A DNA stretch of 64,000 nucleotides from Gordionus sp. m RMFG-2023 (Eukaryota > Nematomorpha > Gordioida > Chordodea > Parachordodidae). The notes under the pieces were generated by a model. That model was not told the origin of the DNA and did no database searches. It was given only the letters and a program-made list of their open reading frames with translations. Both the position numbers and the translations under genes were made by a program. Shown here one piece after another: positions 23,276-33,059 of this stretch. Location: positions 20,189,366 through 20,253,365 of the forward strand of contig NC_088777.1 in the NCBI RefSeq assembly GCF_954871325.1, read 5' to 3'. Position 1 is the first letter of the stretch. Each line of letters opens with the position of its first letter.

Positions 23276-24328
23276 TTATTCATTAAATTGAAAAATTGTA
23301 TTAAAATGTATACAGTCATTTATAAATAGAATAAAAATATCAAAGCGATTTAATAATTTATGTTTTCTAAAATATCTATATTCAAGTAAATATTCATGAA
23401 TATTCTCTCGATCCCCATGTCTTTTATAGTTTTCCTTAAGATCCCGCCACAGTCTTTCGACTTTTTGGGTGTGAATTCTATCATTTGGGTCAACGAAGTT
23501 TCGGGAATGATTGACCCTATAATGGAAATAATTTGTTTGATCCAACCGATTATATCTAAGATAAATAGATTTAAATATATTACTACTTTTGATTTACAGA
23601 AAAATATATTTACATACCCTAACCATGAGTCAGTCATTATCGTGGAATCTTGCATAACATTATCTTTAACCACACGCAGTGTGGTATCTTGATCCCTCGT
23701 TGTTGTTGCACTTAGAAATATTTCATCCGTCTCGCGACATATGCCACCGATGATCCATATAGCCTCGGAAATCAAATGCCGGCCACGATTATATTTACGC
23801 TTCCACACATGAGTTTCGTCTATTTCGATAATTCTGCTAGACCCCCCGATCTTTGTATGATTCGAAGCTATATGGAACCCACATACCTTGCGAAATTTTT
23901 TAAACCTATATAAATTAAATATAAAAACCATATTTTACTTTAAATTACCATCCAGAAATTGCATTCCTATGATAATCCAATTCCTTCGAAGCACTTAAAA
24001 TTTTATAACGGCCTAAAAATAATTTTGTTCTTTAATATTTTTTAAATAATTACTACTTATATACAGGTATACTAGTCTTAAAAATTTCCCAACGTCCTGA
24101 ATCCCTTCAAAAATAGAATCTAAAAATTTGTCATTTATGATATAAAATTAATATTACCTTTCCATATCGAATATGATCTACGACATCTATTGCATCGATA
24201 TCGCAAACTATTCTTATTTTTTTCTACCCGCATTATGGAATTGCAACAAGTATGCTCTATTCCTAAAGGGATTAATTGATTATTAAGGCAAAATTGATAA
24301 GTTGTTTCAACAGTATTAGTAAACACAC
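23276..24328 (-). CDS. Merlin transposase, five exons, DD36E (ISXO2-like)
   Basis: Minus-strand exons at 24328-24158, 24119-24057, 24012-23949, 23905-23618 and 23555-23276 join in phase with GT...AG borders; the introns are 38, 44, 43 and 62 bp. Exon 1 carries a zinc ribbon (CCNSIM...YRCNRCRRSYSI). Exons 2-3 carry a helix-turn-helix-like region ending NAISGWF. Exon 4 has the first Asp in IIEIDETHVW and the second in IMTDSWLG. Exon 5 has the Glu in HTQKVERLWRDLK, 36 residues after the second Asp, as in Merlin enzymes. The first exon starts at a splice acceptor, so a short upstream exon with the ATG is still missing. No break was seen, so this copy may be recent or active. Confidence 0.85.
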
Positions 24329-24849
24329 CTAGTGTAAAAATATTTAAAAGAAAAAAACGGAAATAATATTAAGTTAGTATGGAAGGAATCATATTATATA
24401 TATACATAATCTAATAATAATCGGAACTACGAATTATTTCTTTAAAAAAACAATTTTTTAAAAAAATATGTAGACACAATTCTTTTACCTACCTCCCCTC
24501 CCTAGGAATTAAGAAATATTTTTAAAAAAGAAAAAAATATTTTAAAATATCTTAAAAGAAAAAATACATATTAATTTAAAAATTCATCACCAAATAATAA
24601 AAATATGCTACATTATTTTAAAAATTTATCACAAAAAAAAATTATCACTAAATAATAAAAATATGCAACAATATTTTAAAAATTTATCACAAAAAAAATT
24701 ATCACCAAATAATAATATATTAATTTAAAATAACATTTAAAAAAAACATAAAAAAATAACATAAAAAAATAACAAAAAAAATAACATAAAAAAAAAACAA
24801 AAAAAAAAATAATATATTCCTCGACTTAAGCAATAACCAATCATTTCTA

Positions 24850-25640
24850 TACTATCATTCCCAAGTCTAGAGCGACGATCAGAAAGTATAAGTTTCGCCT
24901 AACTAAATAATCTCTCAACACTATCACTTGAGGGCAAGGCAGTATTTAATTTTATATACATATTTTTACTATAAGAAAAATTATCAAAAATCGCGTCGAG
25001 AGAATTTTCTATTATAAGTATCATTTATTTCAAAAAAATTAACAGTGAAAGTCGTTTTTGTAGTTGTAACTAGGGTATCTTTGTTTGATATGAGACTATT
25101 CAGCTTTACCATGAGCCTCTCATGTTGATCTTTAGCATCTCATCGGAATTGATATATGATGGCCAGTTTAGTTTAAAATGGGGGTGAATCCTAAATTTTA
25201 TTTTCCTACATCATATGTCTAGTATTCTATTATCCATTTGAAGGCCAATGCTACAGATCTTCTTTTTAAAGTTTTAGGGTCTAGCCAATGATCTGTGATT
25301 CCCAAATCCTCTCTAAAAATATTAATATTAGATCAATTTATAAATATAAATAAGTTTTTACCTTCTGGCCTGTGTCCAAATATCTGCCGTGGTACACATA
25401 TAGGATATCTCTGACAACTCTGCTATTAGAGCATCTTTCATTATTTCAAAGTTATCTGGTATCTTAATCATTAGTGTCTGGTGACTTAAAATAGAGGATA
25501 TAGTTTTAATCATCATGATAAATGATGGATTATCAACCAAGGACATTGGCTGAGCTGTATCAATTATAAAATCGATGATGACTTCATCAGCCGGTATCTG
25601 AGAAATATTGCCATGTATTATTAATCAATTTAGCTTGAAT
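24850..25640 (-). pseudogene. hAT transposase remnant (middle and C-terminal parts)
   Basis: This belongs to the hAT at 19134-32011. At 25358-25546 the minus strand encodes SLVDNPSFIMMIKTI and ISYMCTTADIWTQARR, the block before the first catalytic region. After a possible intron, DHWLDPKTLKRRSVAL follows at about 25240-25300. The hATC dimerisation motif (LPSSDSVERLF, then LILSDRRSRLG) lies at about 24860-24945. The central catalytic region is missing and one stop interrupts hATC, so the enzyme is dead. Confidence 0.75.
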
Positions 25641-26558
25641 TGAATTGGTCTTTTTGGATGTAGTCTGCCCTAGAGGTCTGCATTGGGCGGATTTTTAGTC
25701 AATAGACCCGCCCACCCAATGGTTAAAAATTTTTTAATCTGCCCGGTTAATCCGCCCATAGTTTCCAAAAAAATTCCCTCCCGCCCATTAGTCAAAATTT
25801 ATTACCGCCCGCCGCCCATTATTTATAAAAAAAATTTTAACCCAAGCCTTTTATTATAAAATTTAATTATAGCCTTTCTTTCAATTTTTTAAGCATCTAA
25901 TAAAAAAATAATTCAGTTTCAGCATTACACCTCTACAAAAAGTCTTATAATTTAAAATAAAGCATTACAATGTAGAATATCTTCAAAAAAGGAAATTTTA
26001 ATTTTCAATATCCAAAAAAGTTTATTTTTAAGAAAAAAGTTTTACATTATCATTAAAGGAAATTTTAATTTTTAATATACAAAAATAGTTATTTATTTTC
26101 GATAAAAGGTTTTATGATACCAAAAAAGGACATTTTAATTTTTAATTTCCAAAAGAGTTCATAGGAACAAGTTTTTATTAATATTTACTTAAATGATTTT
26201 AAATAACAAATATTTAAAATATTTTTAACCCACCCGCCCAAGCGCGTACGAAGCAGGGGGAAAAATCCCCCCCCCCCCCCCTAAGCCAAAAAATCCAGAT
26301 GCCGGATTATATTTTTCAAAAACATTATTGTTATTATTAATTTATATTTGTTAATATGTATTCCTACATATCTATATATTTAATTACATTTATTTATCAA
26401 TTCATCTACTAAGTTATTTTATCAATTAATTTCGATTTCAAGTTTTCCTTGACGTAAATCACCTATTATTTTCAAATTTTAGTGGCGTATTATTTATCTA
26501 AATTTCTAGTCAAAAATAAATTATCTCTGAAGCTCATTGTCCAACAAAGATAAAGAAA

Positions 26559-27800
26559 TTGCAAGTTTGTCCAACGAGATCGAGTCTCCGAAATCAAGCA
26601 GTAACAGCTTTTATGGAGTTAGAAGAGCCGATTATTAATGCTATTACTGAAATATCACAATGGCTTGAAAGAAATATTTCCTCAGAAGCAAGAAATTATT
26701 GGATTCATTACTTATTCCAAATCTTTTTTCTCATTAGAATGTATTATTTAATTATACAACTATTTTATGTAATACTTTTCAAAAGCATGACATTGACTTG
26801 ATTAGGAAGATGAGAATAGCGAAGAACATTTTATTAGAACTCAAGGAAATTAGAGCTAATGTTGATAAAGAATTTCATATTTTATATGTTATTGTTAATT
26901 CAAAAGCAGAGCTATACGTGTTTAATATTTGTCCCCCTCGACTTGCAGCAAGCCAGCTCTTCGTTAAAACATTAATATAGGATCAGTAGAAGAGTATTAT
27001 AAAACAAATGTCCCCTCTCTTAGATACATTTAGAACCCAAATAAATAAATGGTTTTTAATTCATCATGCAGCACTTACAAATCAGCAGATATTACTTCTA
27101 CAAAAGCCTTTCCAACCTTTTTCAGATGGTGATAAAAAAAAATATTTGTTAGATTTATATCATGAAGATGTTAAAATATTTTATGATGCCTTATTAGCTG
27201 AATAACTATGGTTAAAAGATTAACTATGATTGATATATCCCAAAAAATGCTATGGAATCTTTACATTATTTCAAACACATTTTAGATTATATTTCCAATA
27301 TATTAAAATGGTTATATAAATATATTAGCTACTCTTTCCATTAGTAAACTAATGAGAGAACATTCTCTTTTTTAAGAAGAATAACAGAGCCCTGCAGAGG
27401 TACCATTTGCAGGGCACGGCCCAGATTTTTTTTAAAAAAATTTTCAGGCCCACCCCGGCGTTTTTTTAAAAAAATATTCAGGCCCGGCCAGATTTTTTTA
27501 AAAATAAATTATATTTTTTTTTATTTTTATAGCTAAAAATGGTGATTTCAAATATTTGGTTTTAAAATATACAGCTCGGCCCGAATATTTTTTTAAAAAA
27601 AATTTAAATTCGGGACCGGCTCGGGTATGTTAAAAAAATTAAAATACAGTCCAGCTCGGGGGCCGGGCCTGCACGTCTCTGAAAAACATACCTATGAAAT
27701 ACAACTTTTGAAAGTAGATTGAATGATTTGGATCTTTTGATTCATAGGCATTTAACGCCAGGCAAGGATAGATAATTGAAAAATTAGCTCAAAACATACA
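26559..27800 (+). pseudogene. hAT transposase remnant (ZMYM1/KRABA-like type)
   Basis: Frames at 26559-26801, 26798-26980 and 27008-27205 give successive transposase blocks: VCPTRSSLRNQAVTAFMELE (the CxTRW-like motif), ITEISQWLERNISSEAR, MRIAKNILLELKEIR, and LLQKPFQPFSDGDKK. The hATC domain starts at about 27310 and is split by a MITE (27385-27681) before resuming at about 27685. Several stops and frame changes separate the blocks. This is the best-preserved copy of the family in the window but still non-functional. Confidence 0.7.
27385..27681. repeat. GGCC-rich MITE in hAT copy 2
   Basis: The left end CAGAGCCCTGCAGAGGTACC is followed by atttgcagggc. The right end is gggccgggcctgcacgtctctg. 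The interior is a series of ggcccggc blocks separated by A/T runs. It sits inside the hATC coding of the host hAT at the same place as in copies 1 and 3. Confidence 0.75.
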
Positions 27801-28103
27801 AATTACAATTATTCCTAAGAAACTTTTTGTGTATTAATTTATATTTCCAACATTTAAATTTTTTATACTTTATATATTTAAAAAATTCAAATTTCATTTA
27901 TGGGTCATTTAAGGGATTCATATCGTGGTTATATTCACTTTATATATAATTCACATTTATTTTATAGTTTTTCAATTCCGGTTTATATATATAATTTTTA
28001 TGTAATTCACATTAATTTAAAATTGTGTATTAGAAAAGTTATTATTTTTTTTTCCTCTTTAGCTTTCACCTTTTCTGGTGGTAAGCTCCTTCAACATCTC
28101 TCT

Positions 28104-29770
28104 TCACTTTATGTTATTAATACAATCTCTTTTATCTAATTTATACTTCTTTATATTGGCTCTAACTTTATGGCCCCATTGAAGTTTTGGCCTTCCTCTT
28201 TTACGTTTGCCCATTACTTCCAAACTCTTAACTTTATTTCCTATGTAGTTAATAGGCCTTCTCATTGTGTGCCCATACCACCTAAGTCTGTTTACCATTA
28301 ACTTAGTCTTAATGGGCACTACCTTTAAACTACTTAGTATTCTTGTACTGCGCACCTTATCCTTTCTTGTTACCCCAGCAGCAGCATTCTCATCTCCATG
28401 GTTTGTAGACTTCTCTCGTCTGATTCTTTGGTTGGCCATGTTTCTGAACTATATAGAATAGTTGGTTGTATTATGGAACTGTAAATTTTTCCCTTTAATT
28501 TGTGTGGGATTCTTTTATCAAATAGCACTCCAGATAAAGATCTCCACTTTAGCCACCCTTGATTAATCTTACTCTTTATCTCTTTTTCTATTGTGCTGTT
28601 TGTTTGTATAGTGGAGCCCAAATATTTGCAGCTTTCAATTGCCGATATCTGCCATTCATTTATATCAATATTCTCTGTTTCATCTCCTCCTATCACCATA
28701 TACTCCGTCTTTTCTCTATTTACTTTTAATCCGTGCGTTTCTAGGATATTTATCCAACTCACTAGTCTTTCTTTCATTTCATCCTTAGATTCGGCAAGTA
28801 TCACAATATCATCTGCAAATATCAAATTCCACGGGACTGTTTGAGGTATAGACTGTGCTAATACATCTATTACTGTAATGAAGAGAAGTGGGCTGAGAGC
28901 CGACCCTTGATGAACTCCTTCGGCTATTGTGAAGCCTGCTGAAGTACCTGTTGTGCTACGGACCATTGTTGTATGGCCCATATACATATCCTGTATTATT
29001 CTTATATATTTTTAGGGAACATTTTTGTGGCGTAGCGCCCACCAGATAAGTTTTCTTGGGATTCTATCAAAGGCCTTTTCTAGATCGAGAAAGACCATGT
29101 GTAGCTTTTTGTTCTTTTCACTGTATTTTTCACTCATTTGCCTAATTGCGTGGATAGCATCGGTTGTTGATCTTCCAGGCATAAAGCCAAACTGAGTCTC
29201 TCCTATTTCGATTATATCTCTTAATCTTTTTTCTATTATTTTTTCGTATAGTTTTAGACAGTGTGACATTAGTTTTATGCCCCTGTAATTTTGACAATTA
29301 TGTGGATCCCCTTTATTTTTGAAGATAGGAACTAGATAGCTCTGCCTCCATTTTTGGGGAACCTCTTCATTTCCAAGTATCTTATTGTAAAGATTTGTGA
29401 GGAGATGTATTCCATCATCTCCTAGTGCTTTAAGGCTTTCTATTGGAATATCGTCTGGACCCCTAGCTTTGTTGTTTTTCATATGCTTGAGGCATGTGAT
29501 TATTTCTTGTTATGTTATAGGTTGTACAAGGTTTTGACAAGGGGAGTGTTCGTCTACATGCAGTATGTGCGGATTAAAGTTGAGAAGCTCCTGAAAATAT
29601 TCTCTCCATCTACTCATTATTTCTTTTTCCTTTATTATCAATTTCCCATCTTTATTTTTGATTACTTTCGGAGCTCCGTTTATATCCCTAGAGTTTTTTT
29701 CTCGCTGTTTGGCTAATCTGTATATTTTATTTTGCCCGTCTTTGCTATGGTAAATCTTCGTACATGTCAT
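28104..29770 (-). pseudogene. RTE LINE reverse transcriptase, broken
   Basis: Minus-strand frames at 29770-29510, 29482-29012, 28987-28370 and 28439-28104 cover the RT. Blocks seen are NKARGPDDIPIESLK, the YRGIKLMSHCLKLYEK block, QFGFMPGRSTTDAIHAIRQM, HMVFLDLEKAFDRIPRKLIW, EGVHQGSALSPLLF, and FADDIVILAES with Phe where Tyr is usual. The C-terminus has the usual RLRWYGHTMRR and GKRKRGRPKLQW. It is separated from the endonuclease by a frame change near 29755, has stops near 29510 and 29010, and shifts frame near 28380-28430. About four breaks in total leave it inactive. Confidence 0.85.
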
Positions 29771-30986
29771 ATGCCATAAATTTGGCCCTAGCCACCGCTT
29801 TTGTAGCTAATCTCTTGGATTTTTTGTATCTTGTCTTGTCATCCGCGTTTTTGGATTTGTACCATATTTTATAAAGGGCTTTTTTCTCCTGTATAGTGGT
29901 TTGTACCTCTTCATTCCACCACCATAGTTCTTTATATGATTTGTTGCCTCCTCTTGTCAAGCCTAGTGTCGATTTGACAGTGTCTATTAATCTGGATGAA
30001 AGGTCTGTCCACATTTTTTCACTGACTTGTGAGGAATCTATTGTTTCAATGTTTGCATTGATTGCAAAGGCATCTGTCATTGTTTTTAATTTGCCCCATT
30101 TGATGCATGGTTCCAGTTTTATCTTGTTTTGAGTGGATTTATTTGAGATGTGTAAATCCATGACTAGTAGCTTGTGTTGAGCGGCTATATCTTCTCCTGG
30201 GATGACTTTGCAGTCTATTACATCTTTTAATCTTCTGCGAGAGATTACTATGTAATCTATCTGTGTTTTCCTTGTACCACTTTCGTATGTTATTAAATGA
30301 CTATCCTTTTTCCTATAGTAGGTGTTGGTTAAGGCAAGGTCGGAGGCTTGCGTAAATTTCAGTATATGCTCTCCTTCATCATTTCTTTCTCCATATCCAA
30401 AACCACCATGATGCCTTTTGTAGCTATCTCTTGCTTTCCCCACATGCGCATTTAAGTCACCACCAATTATGACTAGGTCATCCTTAGGGATTTCCATTAC
30501 AGCTTCATTGAGGATAGCTCTAAAATCGTCTTTCTCTTCTTCCTTGCAACCCGTTTGAGGAGCATATAATGAAAAGATGTGTAGTATTGATTGACCAATG
30601 CAGAGTTTTATCTTCATTAGTCTATCAGAGATCCTGTTGACTTCTACAACCGAGGAGGTTAGATCTTGACTGAGGATGATGCCGACACCGTTCCTATTGC
30701 TAACAAGTCCATTATAGTACAATTTATACCCATCTCTAATCATCAAAGTCTTCTGTCCTTTCCATTTCGTCTCTTGTATGCACGCTATATCAACTTTTCT
30801 CTTGTTCAACATTGATGCCAATTCTCTCGTCTTACCTTTAAGCGTCCCAATATTCAAACTTGCTAATCTTGTTTTCTTTGCTTTGACCTTTACTTTACTT
30901 TTCACAGGATGGAGGTCTACACCCTGTGTGTCGCATGGAGGTAACGCCCTAGCTTTCATATTCATATTTTCATTTGTGTCCTTCAT
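29745..30986 (-). pseudogene. RTE LINE endonuclease domain (AP endonuclease-like)
   Basis: An intact 413-codon minus-strand frame carries the endonuclease motifs ASLNIGTLKGK, IACIQETKWKG, FSLYAPQTG, VIIGGDLNAHVG and KTQIDYIVISRR, and then the linker GNKSYKELWWWNEEV that leads into the RT. Genomes often mislabel such frames as craniofacial development protein 2. It ends at a frame change just before the RT. The frame itself is open, but the LINE polyprotein is not continuous. Confidence 0.85.
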
Positions 30987-31134
30987 TTTGTTTATTGGAC
31001 AGGTATCCTTAGCACCCGGCTTCCAGGCCTGTCGGTGACCGGGGTGTCATCTCTAAGCTCCGAAATTTATCATACCATATGTCTTTACACATCAGTCATC
31101 GAAGAAAAACTTGAATGTTTTTATGGTTCTTACC

Positions 31135-31199
31135 AGGATTGAACCCGCGTCCTTGTTCATACTCGTGTTTCCAAGCGTACATCTTACCCATTAAGCCAC
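31135..31199 (-). promoter_or_regulatory. tRNA-like head of the LINE with A-box and B-box
   Basis: The first 65 bp of the LINE on the minus strand read like a tRNA: an A-box-like TGGCTTAATGGGTAAGA (31198-31182), a CTTG-GAAACA-CGAG stem-loop at the anticodon position, and a B-box GGGTTCAATCC (31146-31136) inside a T-arm-like hairpin. The A-to-B spacing is that of a tRNA. This suggests an internal RNA polymerase III promoter or a captured tRNA/SINE head. It lies inside the LINE target duplication, so it belongs to the element. Confidence 0.65.
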
Positions 31200-31464
31200 A
31201 AAAGTTATTAGTCCTAATAAATTTATGCTTTGTATTTTTAATTAACAATAATATTTCTTAAAAAATTTTATTATCCCCCCCCCCCACCCTAGACCAAATT
31301 CCTGTGTACGCTCCTGCACCAGCCCATTGTTTAAAATTTTTTAACCCGCCCACCCACCCTACCCCTTGTTTAAAATTATTTAACCCGCCTACCCGCTCGC
31401 CTGTTTAGATGGGCGGGCTTGGGTTGGCAGACCAAAAACCCGCCCAATGCAGATCTCTAGTCTC

Positions 31465-31775
31465 CCCTATACTAAAATTATTACAATGTTTTTTTATCTC
31501 TTTAAAACTGTTGGCATGAACATTCTTATAAAATATATACTATTAGAATTTAAAAATGACAATTACCTTTTTAAGTGTTTTTTGAAGTTATGCTACTAGA
31601 TTTATTTGAGGATATAATTTTTTTACATTTTAAACAAATAAATTTGTGCTACCTTTTGATTTTACGTTAATTTGAAAATATTTTTCAAATTTTGGAAATG
31701 GAAAATGTGTATTATAATATCATCATTGTCCGACTAATTTTCATCGATTTGGATATCCATGATAACATTTTAAAT
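31465..31775 (-). pseudogene. hAT transposase 5' part, right fragment
   Basis: On the minus strand this matches the start of the sister hAT (59430-59860), including ATGGATATCCAAATCGATGA at about 31750 and the sequence around the insertion point at 31460. A BED-type zinc finger would lie here but cannot be read cleanly. It is the continuation of the remnant at 24850-25640, separated from it by the 5.8-kb insertion. Confidence 0.6.
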
Positions 31776-32159
31776 AATTTACACCAGGTGATTTAGGTTT
31801 ATAATACAAATGAAAATATAAATTTCAAAATTAATTAGTAAATAGTAAATCATAAAAATTATAATTAATTATATTTAAATTTTTATGTTTATGTTTATGT
31901 TTATATTTATATTAATTATATTTTTAAAATATAGATAAGTAGCAAAGGAGCGCGCTAAAAAAATGGAATAAAAGTAGCGCGCTATTAGCTATCGCTACTT
32001 TAACAACTCTGGTATTTATTAATAAAAACATTATTTTTTTATTAAAAATAAATTTTTATATTTGCTATTAAGATGTATTTTACATTATCAAGCCCCATAA
32101 TATATTTATGACAATATTTTTTATTTTATATTATTAGGAAGCCTATTTACACTGAAAAA

Positions 32160-32480
32160 CTAGCGTTGCCAATTGGCGAGGCCAAGTCTAACTTAGTCTA
32201 AATTTTATAAGTTTTGAGTGGTAAAACTCCCTTCAACTCGTGCGGCTTAATGAGCTGCATGAGTTGGCTAGATAAGTTGGCTTGATATTTTTTATAAATC
32301 TTCCTTGTCGTAAATAATAATAGCAGGCCGATTAAAAATAAATTTGAGACGACTTTGAGCCAGTTCATCGAGCAGACTCATAGAGCCAACTCGTGGGGCT
32401 CATTGAGCCGCTCAATTTAAAGTCATATTGCAATTCCCACTCGAGTTCAGAGTCGTTAAAACTCGACTTTTTAACAACAC
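32160..32480. repeat. GAGCC-rich unclassified repeat
   Basis: Words such as tgagccagttcatcgagc, gagccaactcgtgg and ctcattgagccgctc recur in both orientations within about 320 bp of otherwise AT-rich sequence. The organisation resembles the GC-word repeats and MITEs, but ends and target duplication could not be fixed. Confidence 0.4.
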
Positions 32481-32783
32481 AACGAAGACCTTCAAAAAAG
32501 ATGAATTCTCTCAAAAAATAGCTTCAATTTTAAAAATACAGTTAAATATATCTATTGCCCAACTTAAACAGTTGCCCAATTTATTAACACTTTATACTTT
32601 CTAATAGTAATTAATAGGAATTTAAATGTAACCTAAAATTTAGTCAAATTATAGATTTGTCAGAATTATTAAGAACCCAAATTAGACAAGTTTTACTTAA
32701 TTTATTAAATAAAATATACCGATTTTTTTTCATATAATTTTAATATTTCGCAATGTAGTTTGTAAAAAATAATTAATATTAAT

Positions 32784-33057
32784 TAGAGACCTGCATAGGT
32801 ACCATATGCATGGCCCGGGCTGGGTTTTATATTTTAGGCCCGGTCGGGATTTTTTAAAAAATATATCATATTTATCTTTAATTTTTATTGCTAATAATAG
32901 CGATTTAAAATATTTGGTTTTAAAATATACGATCCAGCCCGGGTATTTTTAAAGAAAATTTAGGCCTGACTTAAATATATTTAAATTAAAATACGGCCCG
33001 GTTCGTGTACTCGGTCCGTGTTCGGGCCGGGCTTAAGGCCGGGCCTGCAGGTATCTG
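32784..33057. repeat. GGCC-rich MITE
   Basis: It starts tagagacctgcataggtacc and ends gggccgggcctgcaggtatctg, with ggcccggg blocks inside. The flanks share ttaatta, but an exact 8-bp duplication could not be aligned. Confidence 0.7.
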
Positions 33058-33059
33058 TT

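Larger units (their letters stand above)
22572..24838 (-). mobile_element. Merlin (IS1016/ISXO2-like) DNA transposon
   Basis: Both ends carry the perfect 20-bp inverted repeat GGTTATTGCTTAAGTCGAGG and are flanked by an 8-bp duplication, aatcattt, at 22564-22571 and 24839-24846. The inverted repeats extend inward several hundred bases (to about 23040 and from about 24475). They contain a 14-bp tandem array (ATGTTATTTTTTTT) that is expanded in the left arm. The interior encodes a transposase in five exons that read without a stop. Confidence 0.9.
28045..31199 (-). mobile_element. RTE-type LINE, near full length
   Basis: The element is bounded by an 11-bp duplication, aaaagttatta, at 28034-28044 and 31200-31210, and ends (3' end, left) in a short T run that is an A tail on the coding strand. 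At 3155 bp it has the usual RTE length. It has a tRNA-like head (31135-31199), an apurinic endonuclease frame and a reverse transcriptase region on the minus strand. It inserted into the hAT at 26239-31316; the empty site is visible in copy 3 at about 37545-37560. Confidence 0.9.
26239..31316 (+). mobile_element. hAT element, GCGCGTACGCAG family (copy 2), holding a LINE
   Basis: The left end CAAGCGCGTACGAAGC and the right end, on the reverse strand, CAGGAGCGTACACAGG have a poly-C tract just inside the left and right ends (about 26266-26281 and 31275-31285). The flanks cacccgcc (26231-26238) and caccagcc (31317-31324) give an 8-bp duplication with one mismatch. The interior parallels copy 3 at 35827-37652. 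It carries the GGCC MITE at 27385-27681 and an RTE LINE at 28045-31199. Confidence 0.8.
25671..31459. mobile_element. GC-box hAT-like element (TAGAGGTCTGCATTGGGCGG ends)
   Basis: The left end TAGAGGTCTGCATTGGGCGG and the right end, on the reverse strand, TAGAGATCTGCATTGGGCGG are inverted copies. The flanks gtctgccc (25663-25670) and gtctcccc (31460-31467) form an 8-bp duplication with one mismatch. Multiple CCCGCCCA boxes lie inside both ends (25680-25815 and 31320-31440). It sits inside the hAT at 19134-32011 and contains the hAT at 26239-31316. Confidence 0.75.
19134..32011 (-). mobile_element. hAT element (CAGAGTTGTTAAA family) swollen by nested insertions
   Basis: The left end CAGAGTTGTTAAACC and the right end, on the reverse strand, CAGAGTTGTTAAAGTAGC are flanked by a perfect 8-bp duplication, gtatttat, at 19126-19133 and 32012-32019. 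Subterminal repeats of GTAGCGCGCTA are present at both ends. The uninterrupted sister at 59172-60725 lets the host pieces be traced: 22379-22571, 24839-25670 and 31460-32011. Everything between is later insertions. Coding remnants lie on the minus strand. Confidence 0.85.

Noticed and set aside
22572-24838. Bacterial insertion sequence or contamination, because the transposase is ISXO2-like
   Set aside because: The gene has GT-AG introns, sits inside a hAT element with a clean duplication, and fits eukaryotic Merlin.
29745-30986. A host craniofacial development protein 2 gene
   Set aside because: That label is a common misannotation of RTE LINE endonucleases; the frame leads into a LINE reverse transcriptase.
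28267-31038. Plus-strand frames over the LINE (for example 29483-29716 and 30778-31038)
   Set aside because: They are antisense shadows of the minus-strand endonuclease and reverse transcriptase.
31135-31199. A functional tRNA gene
   Set aside because: The acceptor stem cannot be formed, the anticodon loop is irregular, and the sequence lies at the LINE 5' end inside its target duplication.
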